Positions 1 to 5,969 of a DNA stretch of 13,597 nucleotides are shown here, in pieces (position 1 is the first letter of the stretch; every line of letters starts with the position of its first letter). Source of the stretch: Candidatus Eiseniibacteriota bacterium (lineage in GTDB: Bacteria; Eisenbacteria; RBG-16-71-46; JAFGJU01); assembly GCA_016928935.1 (NCBI GenBank), contig JAFGJU010000164.1, positions 1 through 13,597 of the forward strand. The letters are read 5' to 3'. The position numbers were made by a program, and so were the translations under genes. The notes beneath the pieces were generated by a model. That model saw nothing but the letters and a program-made list of their open reading frames with translations. It made no database searches and had not been told where the DNA came from.

Positions 1-55
1 GGACCGTCGGATGCATCCCAAAGTTAGTGATGGCCGTCCGGGCGGAACTTGTCTC

Positions 56-84
56 TTGACTGGGCCCGGGGCGTGCAATATGTT
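56..84 (+). promoter_or_regulatory. sigma70-like promoter for the GT26 gene
   Basis: The sequence shows TTGACT at 56-61, a 17-base spacer, and TATGTT at 79-84, which match the -35 and -10 consensus at 5 of 6 and 4 of 6 positions. Transcription would begin near 91, giving a leader of about 50 bases before the GTG at 140. The promoter lies downstream of the ATG at 11 and overlaps the ATG at 80, so it argues against both as starts. Function is inferred from sequence alone. Confidence 0.55.
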
Positions 85-139
85 GAGCGGTGCTTTTTCT
101 TCGCGGGCTGAAGAGCATGACCGCGGCGAGGACTCGCGC

Positions 140-904
140 GTGAAAGATGAAGTCAGCATCCTGGGTGTGACGGTGCACAACGTCACTTCGGCTCAGGCCG
201 TGGACGCCATCGGCCGCTTCGTGGCGTCGCGCACACCTCACAAAATCATAGTTGCGAACGCCGCCAAGCTGGTCAAGGCCCGGAAGGACGAAGAGCTCAG
301 GCGAGCCCTTCTGACGTCGGACCTGGTCACGGCCGACGGCATCTCCATAGTGTTTGCCGCCAGGGTTCACGGCGTGAGGCTGGTGGATAGAGTCACGGGG
401 TCCGAGCACCTCCTGCCGATGGGCTGCCGGCTGGCGGCGGAGAGAGGACACTCAGTCTTCTTCTTCGGCGCGGCTCCGGGAGTGGCGGCCAGGTGCGCCG
501 ACATCATGGCCGGGCGCTACCCCGGGCTCAGGGTGGCCGGGACCTACTCGCCGGCCTACGACATCCTTGTGAGCGAGGAGGAGACCGCAAACTCCGTACA
601 GGTCATACGGGACGCCGCCCCCGACATCCTCTTCGTGGCCTTGGGCACGCCCAAGCAGGAAAAGTGGATTTCCCGCAATCTCGACAAGCTGGGAGTGCCG
701 GTGTGCGTGGGGGTGGGAGCGACGTTCGACTTCATAGCCGGGAGCTCCAAGCACCCTCCCGACTGGGTCCACGGAGCGGGCTTGGCCTGGCTCTACAGGC
801 TCCTGCACGAGCCGCGGCGGCTGTGGAAGAGAAACCTGGAGAGCTTCGTGTTCGTGTGGCTGGTCCTGAAGGAACGTCTCGGGGCGCCCCGCCTCCGAGC
901 CTGA
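140..904 (+). CDS. WecG/TagA/CpsF family glycosyltransferase (GT26)
   Basis: This 254-residue protein is a GT26 glycosyltransferase, a family that adds a sugar, classically ManNAc or ManNAcA, to an undecaprenyl-pyrophosphate-linked acceptor at the cytoplasmic face of the membrane. Visible family features are the NAAKLV segment near residue 40, the TADG motif at 64-67 holding the likely catalytic Asp66, RVTGSE at 84-89, GTPKQEKW at 169-176, and the C-terminal GVGATFDFIAG and WLYRLLHEPRRLWKR blocks. The length is normal for the family. I chose GTG 140 because GAGGA lies 7 bases upstream and the homologous region starts there; an in-frame ATG at 11 precedes the promoter and adds 43 non-family residues. 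The usual GLEW reads GLAW here. The donor sugar cannot be read from sequence. It would extend the lipid-linked unit started by one of the phosphoglycosyl transferases downstream. The family call is firm. Confidence 0.93.
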   Translation: MKDEVSILGVTVHNVTSAQAVDAIGRFVASRTPHKIIVANAAKLVKARKDEELRRALLTSDLVTADGISIVFAARVHGVRLVDRVTGSEHLLPMGCRLAAERGHSVFFFGAAPGVAARCADIMAGRYPGLRVAGTYSPAYDILVSEEETANSVQVIRDAAPDILFVALGTPKQEKWISRNLDKLGVPVCVGVGATFDFIAGSSKHPPDWVHGAGLAWLYRLLHEPRRLWKRNLESFVFVWLVLKERLGAPRLRA

Positions 905-1021
905 TTCGGGAAAGGGGCGCTTCCTCCCGGGCAATCGAGCTCGTCGAGGGCGGCGCTTGCGGAGCGGTGAGACCCGCCGCGGCGGCCGCAGGAGTAACAT
1001 TGTGAGACGGTTCCGCGACCG
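905..1021. other. Convergent intergenic region, no clear terminator
   Basis: This 117-base gap separates two convergent genes. It holds a 12-bp perfect palindrome at 974-985 (CCGCCGCGGCGG) and a 6-bp stem at 1006-1011/1018-1023 (GACGGT, ACCGTC) that runs into the stop codon of the minus-strand gene. Neither is followed by a T tract on either strand, so I do not call an intrinsic terminator. Rho-dependent ending is possible. Confidence 0.4.
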
Positions 1022-2020
1022 TCAGCTTCTGCCCGCGTCCAAAGCGTGGAGCACCGAGGCCACGAGTATGGGTATCATGATCTCGTGGTGCCCGGTGAGC
1101 GCGATACCCACCGAACCCTTCCCGACCCCGACCGGCCGTTCGACCACGTTCTTGAGCGGCCTGTAGTGCGGGATCATGTCCAGGTTGGCCGTCGTCACGG
1201 GCCAGTACCTGACGCCCTTGCTTCTGGCCACGGCCAGCGCCTTCAAGAAAACCTCAGGCATGACGACCGCCGAGCCCACGTTCAAGACGACTCCGCCCTT
1301 CAACCCCTCCACGAGCGAGCAGAAAGTCCTGAAGTCTCTCATGCTGGTGTCGCCTATTGCCCGGCCCGAAGCCTCGGGATGTTGATGCGTCACGTCCGTG
1401 CCTATCGAGACGTGGACCGTGAACGGGACCCGCTTCCTGTGGCAACAGGCGATGAGACTCTTGTCGGCGTGCGGCGCGCCGGCCGAGGCCAGCGCCCTGC
1501 CCAGCGCGGCGCCCATGCCTTCCTGTCTGGTGAATCCCTCGTTGACCGCGGCGTTGATAAAAGAAGAGGTCTCTGCCGTCATGCCGAACACCCCGTCGGT
1601 GAGGCCCTCGAGGACGTCCTCGGACGTCTTCCCCCACATCGCGATCTCCACGTCGTGGATGGCCGCGGCGCCGTTCGCCGCCAAAGCCGTCACCACGCCG
1701 CGGTCTATGAGCTGAATGAGCAGGGGAGACACGCCCGTCTTGACCACGTGCCCGCCTATCATGAGTATGACGGGTCGCCCGTTCCTCTTGGCCGTCACCA
1801 TCGCCCGTGTCAGCTTTCGGAACTCGCGTCCTGCCAGGATGTCCGGGAAGAGCCGGTGTATCTCGCCGCATTTGAGCGAGGACACGTAACCGGGCGAGAA
1901 GTCCGAGACCGAGACTCTGCTCTTTCGCCGTTCGATGGACACGCCCGACACGGGCACCGCGGAGCCCCGCCTCGACCGGCCCGGCCGCGCCCTGGACCTA
2001 GCTTTTCTGAGCCCTGGCAT
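1022..2020 (-). CDS. Conserved protein of unknown function, possibly Rossmann-like
   Basis: A 332-residue protein whose function I do not recognise. The body, from about residue 50, looks like one conserved domain with strong blocks: GGHVVKTG (89-96), NGAAAIHD (116-123), TVHVSIGTD (201-209) followed by HQHP, SMRDF (226-230), NVGSAVVMPEV (247-257), TTANLDMIPHYRP (276-288) and TGHHEIMIP (309-317). The many His and Asp residues in glycine-rich loops suggest an enzyme, perhaps binding metal or nucleotide. From memory, similar bacterial proteins are sometimes loosely labelled deoxyhypusine-synthase-like; I could not confirm this and do not adopt it. There is no signal peptide, so it is probably cytoplasmic. 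The ATG at 2020 is supported by GGAGGA 4 bases upstream and overlaps the DUF3108 gene by 23 bases, implying translational coupling. The first 35 residues are unusually Arg-rich; a GTG at 1942 is an alternative start but lacks a ribosome site. Confidence 0.85.
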   Translation of the reverse strand: MPGLRKARSRARPGRSRRGSAVPVSGVSIERRKSRVSVSDFSPGYVSSLKCGEIHRLFPDILAGREFRKLTRAMVTAKRNGRPVILMIGGHVVKTGVSPLLIQLIDRGVVTALAANGAAAIHDVEIAMWGKTSEDVLEGLTDGVFGMTAETSSFINAAVNEGFTRQEGMGAALGRALASAGAPHADKSLIACCHRKRVPFTVHVSIGTDVTHQHPEASGRAIGDTSMRDFRTFCSLVEGLKGGVVLNVGSAVVMPEVFLKALAVARSKGVRYWPVTTANLDMIPHYRPLKNVVERPVGVGKGSVGIALTGHHEIMIPILVASVLHALDAGRS

Positions 2021-2909
2021 ACTTTCCTCCGGCGTTGGGCACGTGCATCTCAGTCAAAATCGCCGAGACGGACCCGACGACTATCTTGCTCTTCATCAAG
2101 ACCGGAATCCTGTATTCGTCGTCTGTGAGCCAGATGGTGAGCTTACCCTTCTGCTTGAAGAGACCGGAGCTCTTGAGCAGGGGCTCGACGACGAGGCAGT
2201 CGAATTCCCCGGCCGGCGTCTTCACCCTCTCCCTTCTGTGCACCTTGACTTCCAGCGGATAGTTCTTCTTGTCGGCGTGGCACGGCACCTCCACGCTCCG
2301 GCCCACCTCCAGGTCGACGGTTCGCACGTAGTAGAAGGCCGACAGTATGTCCTGAGAGCAGGCGGGGAAATCGAACTCGGCCCCGTTAGAGTACCTGGCC
2401 TTGCCCGTTGTGTAATCGAAGTCTATGGTGTAGTTCTCCCTGTGCTTCCCCTCGTGTGTGTTCTTCCAGAACCGCCTGCTGACCAGTTCCTCCGCGTCCA
2501 TGAAGGAATCCACCCTGTCCCTGACCTTGAAGAAGAGTGAGAAGAAGCTGTTGGATTCCGCCTTGGACACGAGGCGGAAGCAGCGTCTTCCTGCGACACT
2601 GTCCACGGACTCCACCTGCATCAGGGCGTCGCCCGCCCTTATGGCTCCGTACCGGATGGAAAAATGAAACCACTCTCCCTCGACGAAAGCCCTGTTGGGT
2701 GAGGGGGGGCTGCAGCGCGTCGCGGGCTCCGTGCGCACGCCGGCAGAGGGGCCGGCCCGCGCGGCTTCGGCGCGGGCCTCCGAGCCTCCCGTGCTCGCGG
2801 TCCATGACAGGAAGGTCGCCAGCAAGATCAACACCGCGGCCAGCGCTGACACGGCCGGCGCCGACACGGCCGGTGCGGGTCGGGGCTTCTTTACTTTGTC
2901 GTGAGGCAC
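1998..2909 (-). CDS. DUF3108 domain envelope protein
   Basis: A 303-residue exported protein with a DUF3108 domain, a family of unknown function common in Gram-negative envelopes. Residues 13-35 form one hydrophobic segment after a basic N-terminus (KVKKPR), so a signal peptide or membrane anchor; no lipobox Cys is seen. A low-complexity Ala-rich linker follows to about residue 67. The domain runs from about 72 to 290 and has the expected start (EGEWFHFSIRYGAIRAGDA), a central NYTIDFDYTTGKARY block, and the C-terminal GKLTIWLTDDEYRIPVLMKS strand pair. The GTG at 2909 is chosen over the ATG at 2978 because a full AAGGAGGT site lies 6 bases upstream; the longer form would also run into the deacetylase gene. 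It lies 13 bases after the deacetylase stop and overlaps the next gene by 23 bases. A periplasmic role in envelope glycan assembly is inferred from context only. Confidence 0.88.
   Translation of the reverse strand: MPHDKVKKPRPAPAVSAPAVSALAAVLILLATFLSWTASTGGSEARAEAARAGPSAGVRTEPATRCSPPSPNRAFVEGEWFHFSIRYGAIRAGDALMQVESVDSVAGRRCFRLVSKAESNSFFSLFFKVRDRVDSFMDAEELVSRRFWKNTHEGKHRENYTIDFDYTTGKARYSNGAEFDFPACSQDILSAFYYVRTVDLEVGRSVEVPCHADKKNYPLEVKVHRRERVKTPAGEFDCLVVEPLLKSSGLFKQKGKLTIWLTDDEYRIPVLMKSKIVVGSVSAILTEMHVPNAGGKYARAQKS
2848..2878 (-). repeat. 15-bp tandem repeat coding for APAVS twice
   Basis: GACACGGCCGG recurs at 2848-2858 and 2863-2873 with a period of 15 bases. On the coding (minus) strand it encodes two in-frame APAVS units at the start of the DUF3108 protein's hydrophobic segment. 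It is a minor in-frame duplication that changes the length of the N-terminal region. Confidence 0.5.
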
Positions 2910-2922
2910 TCTCAAACCTCCT

Positions 2923-3816
2923 TCAGGGGGATGCGGGCGACGGGGTCGCCCCCGCGCGAGGGTCGTCTTCGGCGCCAAGGCCGCCTTCCCGCGCCTTGCC
3001 GCGCTGACGGCGCTCGTCCCGAATGCGGCCCAGTAGCCGCTTGGCCACGGGCGTTCCTCTGGCGCACCAGTTTATTGCTCGGCATTTGGCCCTCTCGACG
3101 CGGCCTCCGACGCCCCCCTCCAGCTTTCTCCTGAGCGAACCCGGGGTGTCGATTCTATAAACGGCCGCCCTTTCTATCGAGTACAAGGGGTCCACGTCCC
3201 CCGCGCCGTTTCTGAACAGCGTGAAGGCGGCCTCGTATCCGGACTCCTTCGCCTGCCGTGCTACAGCTGCATTATAGATGCCAAACGGATAGGACAGGTA
3301 CGGGACGATCCCTCCCAACCGCCTTTCCAGCGTCTCCTTGGAAAGCGTCAGCTCCTCCCGGACCTCGCGCGGGTCCAGTCCGGTCAGGTCCCTGTGAGAA
3401 TGCGTGTGCGAGTAGAACCTGACTCCGTGAGCTGCGGCCTCCTCAATGTCCGCCCAGTCCATGTGGTCGAACCTCCTCCAGCCCACGTTGACGTCCCACA
3501 GGTTCTCTCGTCCCACGAAACCCGTGACCACGAACACCGACGCCGGGATTCCCAGGTCGCGGAGGAAGGGTAGGGCGAAGTCCTTGAGAGCCAGGTACCC
3601 GTCGTCGAACGTGAGCGCCGCCGACCAGTCCGAGCCTCCTTCCGGCCGCAGGAGCTCCTCCAGCGTAACGAACCGGTATCCGCGGTCGAGCAGGTAGAGC
3701 ACATGGCTCTTGAATTGTGATGGAGTGACCCACGTGCCTCCCCACTCGAATCGGCTGTCCACTTTGTGGTACAGCAGCACCCGGAATCCGCTGCGAGCGC
3801 GTCCGTCCGATGTCAC
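2923..3816 (-). CDS. Polysaccharide deacetylase (NodB, CE4)
   Basis: A 297-residue carbohydrate esterase family 4 protein, expected to remove N-acetyl (or O-acetyl) groups from a polysaccharide using a bound divalent metal. The NodB motifs are present in order: TFDDGY (69-74) with the catalytic and metal Asp71/Asp72, SHTHSH (136-141) with metal ligands His137 and His141, and YPFG (176-179) in place of the usual RxPYG. The opening VLLYHKV (13-19) is typical of this group. The C-terminus beyond about 240 is basic and then low-complexity. I chose GTG 3816 because GAGAGGA sits just upstream; the ATG at 3879 has no ribosome site and adds 21 unrelated residues. No signal peptide is obvious from either start, which is odd for an enzyme acting on exported glycan; it may act on lipid-linked precursors or leave by another route. 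It is the first gene of the minus-strand operon. Confidence 0.9.
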   Translation of the reverse strand: MTSDGRARSGFRVLLYHKVDSRFEWGGTWVTPSQFKSHVLYLLDRGYRFVTLEELLRPEGGSDWSAALTFDDGYLALKDFALPFLRDLGIPASVFVVTGFVGRENLWDVNVGWRRFDHMDWADIEEAAAHGVRFYSHTHSHRDLTGLDPREVREELTLSKETLERRLGGIVPYLSYPFGIYNAAVARQAKESGYEAAFTLFRNGAGDVDPLYSIERAAVYRIDTPGSLRRKLEGGVGGRVERAKCRAINWCARGTPVAKRLLGRIRDERRQRGKAREGGLGAEDDPRAGATPSPASP

Positions 3817-3887
3817 GCTGTCCTCTCGGCATGACGGCGCCACTTTGCAGTTGAAAAGCGGCCGCCGGTGTGTCATCATCCATCGCT

Positions 3888-3927
3888 TGAACTTGAGGCT
3901 GCTCTAATGAACTTGGGGCTACTCTAG
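3888..3927. repeat. 20-bp tandem direct repeat at the divergent promoter
   Basis: Two adjacent 20-base units, 3888-3907 and 3908-3927, agree at 17 of 20 positions (first unit TGAACTTGAGGCTGCTCTAA). The differences fall at unit positions 9, 14 and 20. A 20-bp period is close to two helical turns, as expected for adjacent binding sites of one regulator. The pair lies in the non-coding space between the divergent deacetylase and Yip1 genes and covers the putative minus-strand -10. Confidence 0.6.
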
Positions 3928-3949
3928 CACATTGCGCGCGCCCGGACAA
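3921..3949 (-). promoter_or_regulatory. Putative sigma70-like promoter for the minus-strand operon
   Basis: On the minus strand, TTGTCC (3949-3944) is followed by 17 bases and TAGAGT (3926-3921), with TGC just before the -10 giving an extended -10. Each hexamer matches consensus at 4 of 6 positions. It would start transcription near 3914, about 98 bases ahead of the deacetylase GTG. The -10 sits inside a 20-bp tandem repeat. This is an inference from moderate matches. Confidence 0.4.
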
Positions 3950-4022
3950 CGCCTCCCGGGCCGCGCTGGACTGAAACCGGTACGGGGCACGCCCGCAGTC
4001 CGGCGGGGTCTCTTTCGCGGTC

Positions 4023-4035
4023 CCTCCGGCGGAGG
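4023..4035 (+). promoter_or_regulatory. Palindrome containing the Yip1 gene's ribosome site
   Basis: CCTCCG and CGGAGG flank a single central G, giving a 13-base perfect palindrome whose right arm is the GGAGG Shine-Dalgarno site. In RNA it can fold as CCUCC/GGAGG with a 3-base loop, hiding the ribosome site. The ATG lies 5 bases downstream. It could be a translational switch or a protein operator, or simply chance in GC-rich DNA. Confidence 0.45.
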
Positions 4036-4040
4036 ACTGT

Positions 4041-4715
4041 ATGCAGGGATCTCAGAACCAAGAGCATGGGTCCGTTTGGTCGCCCCCAGAGACCGAAAGG
4101 ACAGGGCCTGCTTGGGAGAGTCGGACCGACATGGGCCTAGTTCGGGCCCTGCTCGTCACTCTGGAGGGGTCCATGCTCCGGCCTTCCCGTTTTTTCCGGA
4201 CCATGAGAAGAGACAACGGCTTCTTCAACCCTCTGGTGTACGCGATAATATTCGGGAGCCTATCAATCGTCATATCGGTGGTCTGGGAGCTGGCGCTGGC
4301 CACGGCCCGGAATCCGTTTCTGGGCGCGGGTTCGCCGGAAGAGCTCCTGAGGATGGGTCCTCTGCTTTACGGCCTCACGATAATACTCAGCCCCATCGCG
4401 GCCACGGTGCTGGTCCTGGTCACAAGCGTGATACTGCACATGGTCTTGCTTGTCCTGGGCGGAGCCAACCACGGCTTCCGTACCAGCTTCAGAGTGGTCT
4501 GCTACTGTCAGGGTACGGGCATCCTGAACCTGGTGCCGTACCTGGGTGCCTTCGCCGGCAGTATCTGGAACCTGGTCCTTCTGGCCGTAGGGCTCAGGGA
4601 GTCGCATCGGGCGCCCACCTGGAAGGCCGTCCTCGCAGTGCTGGGGCTCCTCGCTGCCTGGTTGGGTGTGGTCGTTATACTGGGCGCCCTGGTAGTCGCG
4701 GCGGGGCTGCTTTAG
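4041..4715 (+). CDS. Yip1-family multi-pass membrane protein
   Basis: A 224-residue integral inner-membrane protein of the Yip1 domain type, whose bacterial members have no agreed function. A polar N-terminus of about 30 residues leads into MLRPSRFFRTMRR (45-57), a typical pre-membrane amphipathic opening of the family, and hydrophobic spans at roughly 63-86, 109-138, 154-171, 173-187 and 194-222. The conserved small-residue run around YCQGTGILNLVPYLG (155-169) also fits. The ATG at 4041 has GGAGG 5 bases upstream, inside a palindrome. A second in-frame ATG at 4131 lacks an equal site. It stands alone, diverging from the deacetylase operon, and a separate promoter follows it. A link to polysaccharide assembly is inferred only from position. 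Confidence 0.8.
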   Translation: MQGSQNQEHGSVWSPPETERTGPAWESRTDMGLVRALLVTLEGSMLRPSRFFRTMRRDNGFFNPLVYAIIFGSLSIVISVVWELALATARNPFLGAGSPEELLRMGPLLYGLTIILSPIAATVLVLVTSVILHMVLLVLGGANHGFRTSFRVVCYCQGTGILNLVPYLGAFAGSIWNLVLLAVGLRESHRAPTWKAVLAVLGLLAAWLGVVVILGALVVAAGLL

Positions 4716-5027
4716 CTCCCGTCCGGGGTTTCGGCCCCGCAACTAATTCCAAACACTCGGGTTGGGCAAAATGCATTTGACTTTCACCGGGCCAAGTGGT
4801 ATACTGTCTATCGGTTGAGGCTGTGTGCATAGAACCGGGCGAGTTCTTTGGCCGATGTCACTTGACTGTGTGGTGACCTGTTGCCGCCAACCAGCGACGC
4901 GTTGCCGCAGCCAAGCCGGGGGGTTGATAAGCAGGGTCGCGGTCAGCCTTCCTCAAATTGCGGGCTGCCGTGTCCTGACTCGCCGGCCGCCAGCGCATCT
5001 TGCTAATGGTAGCTTTGAGTTGGCCAG
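4716..5027 (+). other. 312-base non-coding region: promoter plus long leader
   Basis: No gene is supported here. A weak hairpin (CGGGG 4724-4728, CCCCG 4735-4739) lies after the Yip1 stop but has no T tract. The promoter at 4777-4805 follows. The resulting leader of about 215 bases contains possible pairings: ATCGG 4810-4814 with CCGAT 4852-4856 enclosing AGAAC 4831-4835 with GTTCT 4843-4847; GTCAC 4857-4861 with GTGAC 4873-4877; and an 8-base direct repeat GTTGCCGC at 4880 and 4901. I recognise no known riboswitch. Confidence 0.5.
4777..4805 (+). promoter_or_regulatory. Strong sigma70-like promoter for the sugar-transferase unit
   Basis: TTGACT (4777-4782), a 17-base spacer and TATACT (4800-4805) match consensus at 5 of 6 positions each, and TGG directly before the -10 makes an extended -10. 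This is the best promoter in the window. Start of transcription is expected near 4812, leaving a leader of more than 200 bases before the first phosphoglycosyl transferase. Confidence 0.7.
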
Positions 5028-5741
5028 GTGGGTAACTTGCTAGGTCGTTCGGATGCCCTGAGACGCCTGATTGACGTCGGCGTGTCTTTCATCTCCATAA
5101 TCTTGTCTTCGCCCCTTTTCCTCCTGATCGCCGTGATGACGAAGTTGGGGACCCGCGGGTCGGTGCTGTTCAGGCAGGAGCGGGTCGGGTTGGGTGAGAA
5201 GAGGTTTACGATATACAAGTTCAGGAGCATGCCCGAGTCCCGGACTGCGTTCCTGCAGGAGGGACGGCCGCCGAAGAAGGAGGCCTCCAGGGTCGGGCGC
5301 TTCTTGAGGGGACCGGGGCTGGACGAGCTTCCCCAGCTCGTGAACGTGCTGCGCGGGGACATGAGCCTGGTGGGACCGAGGCCTCTGATTCCGGAGGAGC
5401 TCTACTGCCAGGACGAGCTCAGGTATCTGGTGAGGAACCGCTGCCGCGTCAGGCCGGGCATGACCGGACTCTGGCAGATAACGAACAGAGAGAAAGGAGC
5501 GGTCCCTCCTTACTTGAGAGAGATGCTGGCGTGCGACGCTTTCTACATCGAAAATCGCAGCATCTGGCTTGACATGAGGATCCTGTTTGTGACCGGCCTG
5601 TACGTGGCCGGTTGCCTGATGAAGAACCTGACGGCCGCGAGGAACGGAAAGGGGCAGGTGACGTTGGTGCCATCCAAGGAGGTGGCTGTCATCGCGGACC
5701 CCCAGCCCTACCAGGGCGCGAGTTCCTCCAAGGCGGTGTAG
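5028..5741 (+). CDS. Phosphoglycosyl transferase (bacterial sugar transferase), first copy
   Basis: A 237-residue monotopic phosphoglycosyl transferase (bacterial sugar transferase domain), which moves a sugar phosphate from a nucleotide sugar to undecaprenyl phosphate and starts repeat-unit synthesis. It is the short form with only the catalytic domain: a re-entrant helix at 14-38 with a central SSP (27-29), VLFRQERVG (46-54), KFRSM (64-68), the Asp99-Glu100 dyad in GLDELPQL, MSLVGPRP (112-119) and RPGMTGLWQI (142-151). Compared with the second copy it is shortened between KFRSM and the dyad, where the usual NDPRITRVGR is reduced to EASRVGR, and GPG replaces the usual KTS/KSS before LDELPQ. 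Start is uncertain: GTG 5028 follows an in-frame stop at 5016 and has a weak ribosome site; TTG 5037, with AGGTGG upstream, is a good alternative. Substrate sugar unknown. Confidence 0.9.
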   Translation: MGNLLGRSDALRRLIDVGVSFISIILSSPLFLLIAVMTKLGTRGSVLFRQERVGLGEKRFTIYKFRSMPESRTAFLQEGRPPKKEASRVGRFLRGPGLDELPQLVNVLRGDMSLVGPRPLIPEELYCQDELRYLVRNRCRVRPGMTGLWQITNREKGAVPPYLREMLACDAFYIENRSIWLDMRILFVTGLYVAGCLMKNLTAARNGKGQVTLVPSKEVAVIADPQPYQGASSSKAV

Positions 5742-5757
5742 TCTCTTCCCGATTTAC

Positions 5758-5766
5758 GGAGGTGAT
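5758..5766 (+). promoter_or_regulatory. Orphan full-length Shine-Dalgarno sequence
   Basis: GGAGGTGAT matches all nine bases expected to pair with the 3' end of 16S rRNA, 17 bases after the stop of the first sugar transferase. The only nearby start, ATG 5765, is too close to it and opens an 11-codon frame ending at 5800. It may be a remnant of a lost gene or a ribosome standby or leader site. Confidence 0.35.
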
Positions 5767-5878
5767 GGCTCGCTCAAGCTTGCTAAGGGTGCCTTGTTGA
5801 AAACTTGACGTCGCTTTCCCGCGGTTGGCGCGGGGCGTGGCTCTGAGTTTGCCCTTAGCTTCTTGGGCTCCGGTGTAG

Positions 5879-5958
5879 CTGCAGCAGTGGATCGCATCCA
5901 CGGTTTGGCCGGTCTTGCCTTTGAGGCGGGGCCGGCCAAACCATTTCAGGAGCTGCAG
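5879..5958 (+). promoter_or_regulatory. Candidate structured RNA leader: three-way junction before the ribosome site
   Basis: In the transcript three helices fit together. The closing helix pairs CTGCAGC (5879-5885) with GCTGCAG (5952-5958). A 6-bp hairpin, GTGGAT (5887-5892) with ATCCAC (5896-5901), has a 3-base loop. Directly next to it is a long hairpin, 5902-5919 with 5925-5942, whose outer 11 pairs (GGTTTGGCCGG, CCGGCCAAACC) are perfect. Its inner part contains three U-G wobble pairs that would be A-C mismatches on the other strand, so the RNA reads as plus-strand. GAGGAA, the ribosome site, starts at 5958, the last base of the closing helix. No T tract follows, so it is not a simple terminator. 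It resembles no riboswitch family I can name. Confidence 0.55.
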
Positions 5959-5969
5959 AGGAATCAGCC

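Noticed and set aside
11..139. N-terminal extension of the GT26 gene from ATG 11 (or ATG 80)
   Set aside because: Both starts lie upstream of or within the predicted promoter, lack ribosome sites, and add residues unlike the family; GTG 140 has GAGGA at good spacing.
1046..2128. 360-codon open frame on the plus strand opposite the unknown-function gene and the end of DUF3108
   Set aside because: The protein is Arg/Pro/His-rich with no recognisable domain and lies antisense to two well-supported genes; long open antisense frames are expected in GC-rich DNA.
2703..2709. Run of seven G (C7 in the DUF3108 reading frame) as a phase-variable tract
   Set aside because: Seven bases is short for slippage switching, the frame is intact, and such runs are expected at this GC content.
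3914..3929. sigma54-like site (GG at 3915-3916, GC at 3927-3928) upstream of the Yip1 gene
   Set aside because: Only the GG/GC spacing fits; flanking consensus bases are missing and it coincides with the tandem repeat.
4724..4739. Hairpin after the Yip1 gene as an intrinsic terminator
   Set aside because: Only a 5-bp stem, and no T tract follows.
5765..5800. 11-codon open frame as a leader peptide
   Set aside because: The Shine-Dalgarno site is only 2 bases from the ATG and the codons show no attenuation-like bias; kept only as an oddity.
5820..5969. Known c-di-GMP (GEMM) riboswitch before the second sugar transferase
   Set aside because: The conserved GEMM-I core is not present and the helix arrangement differs.
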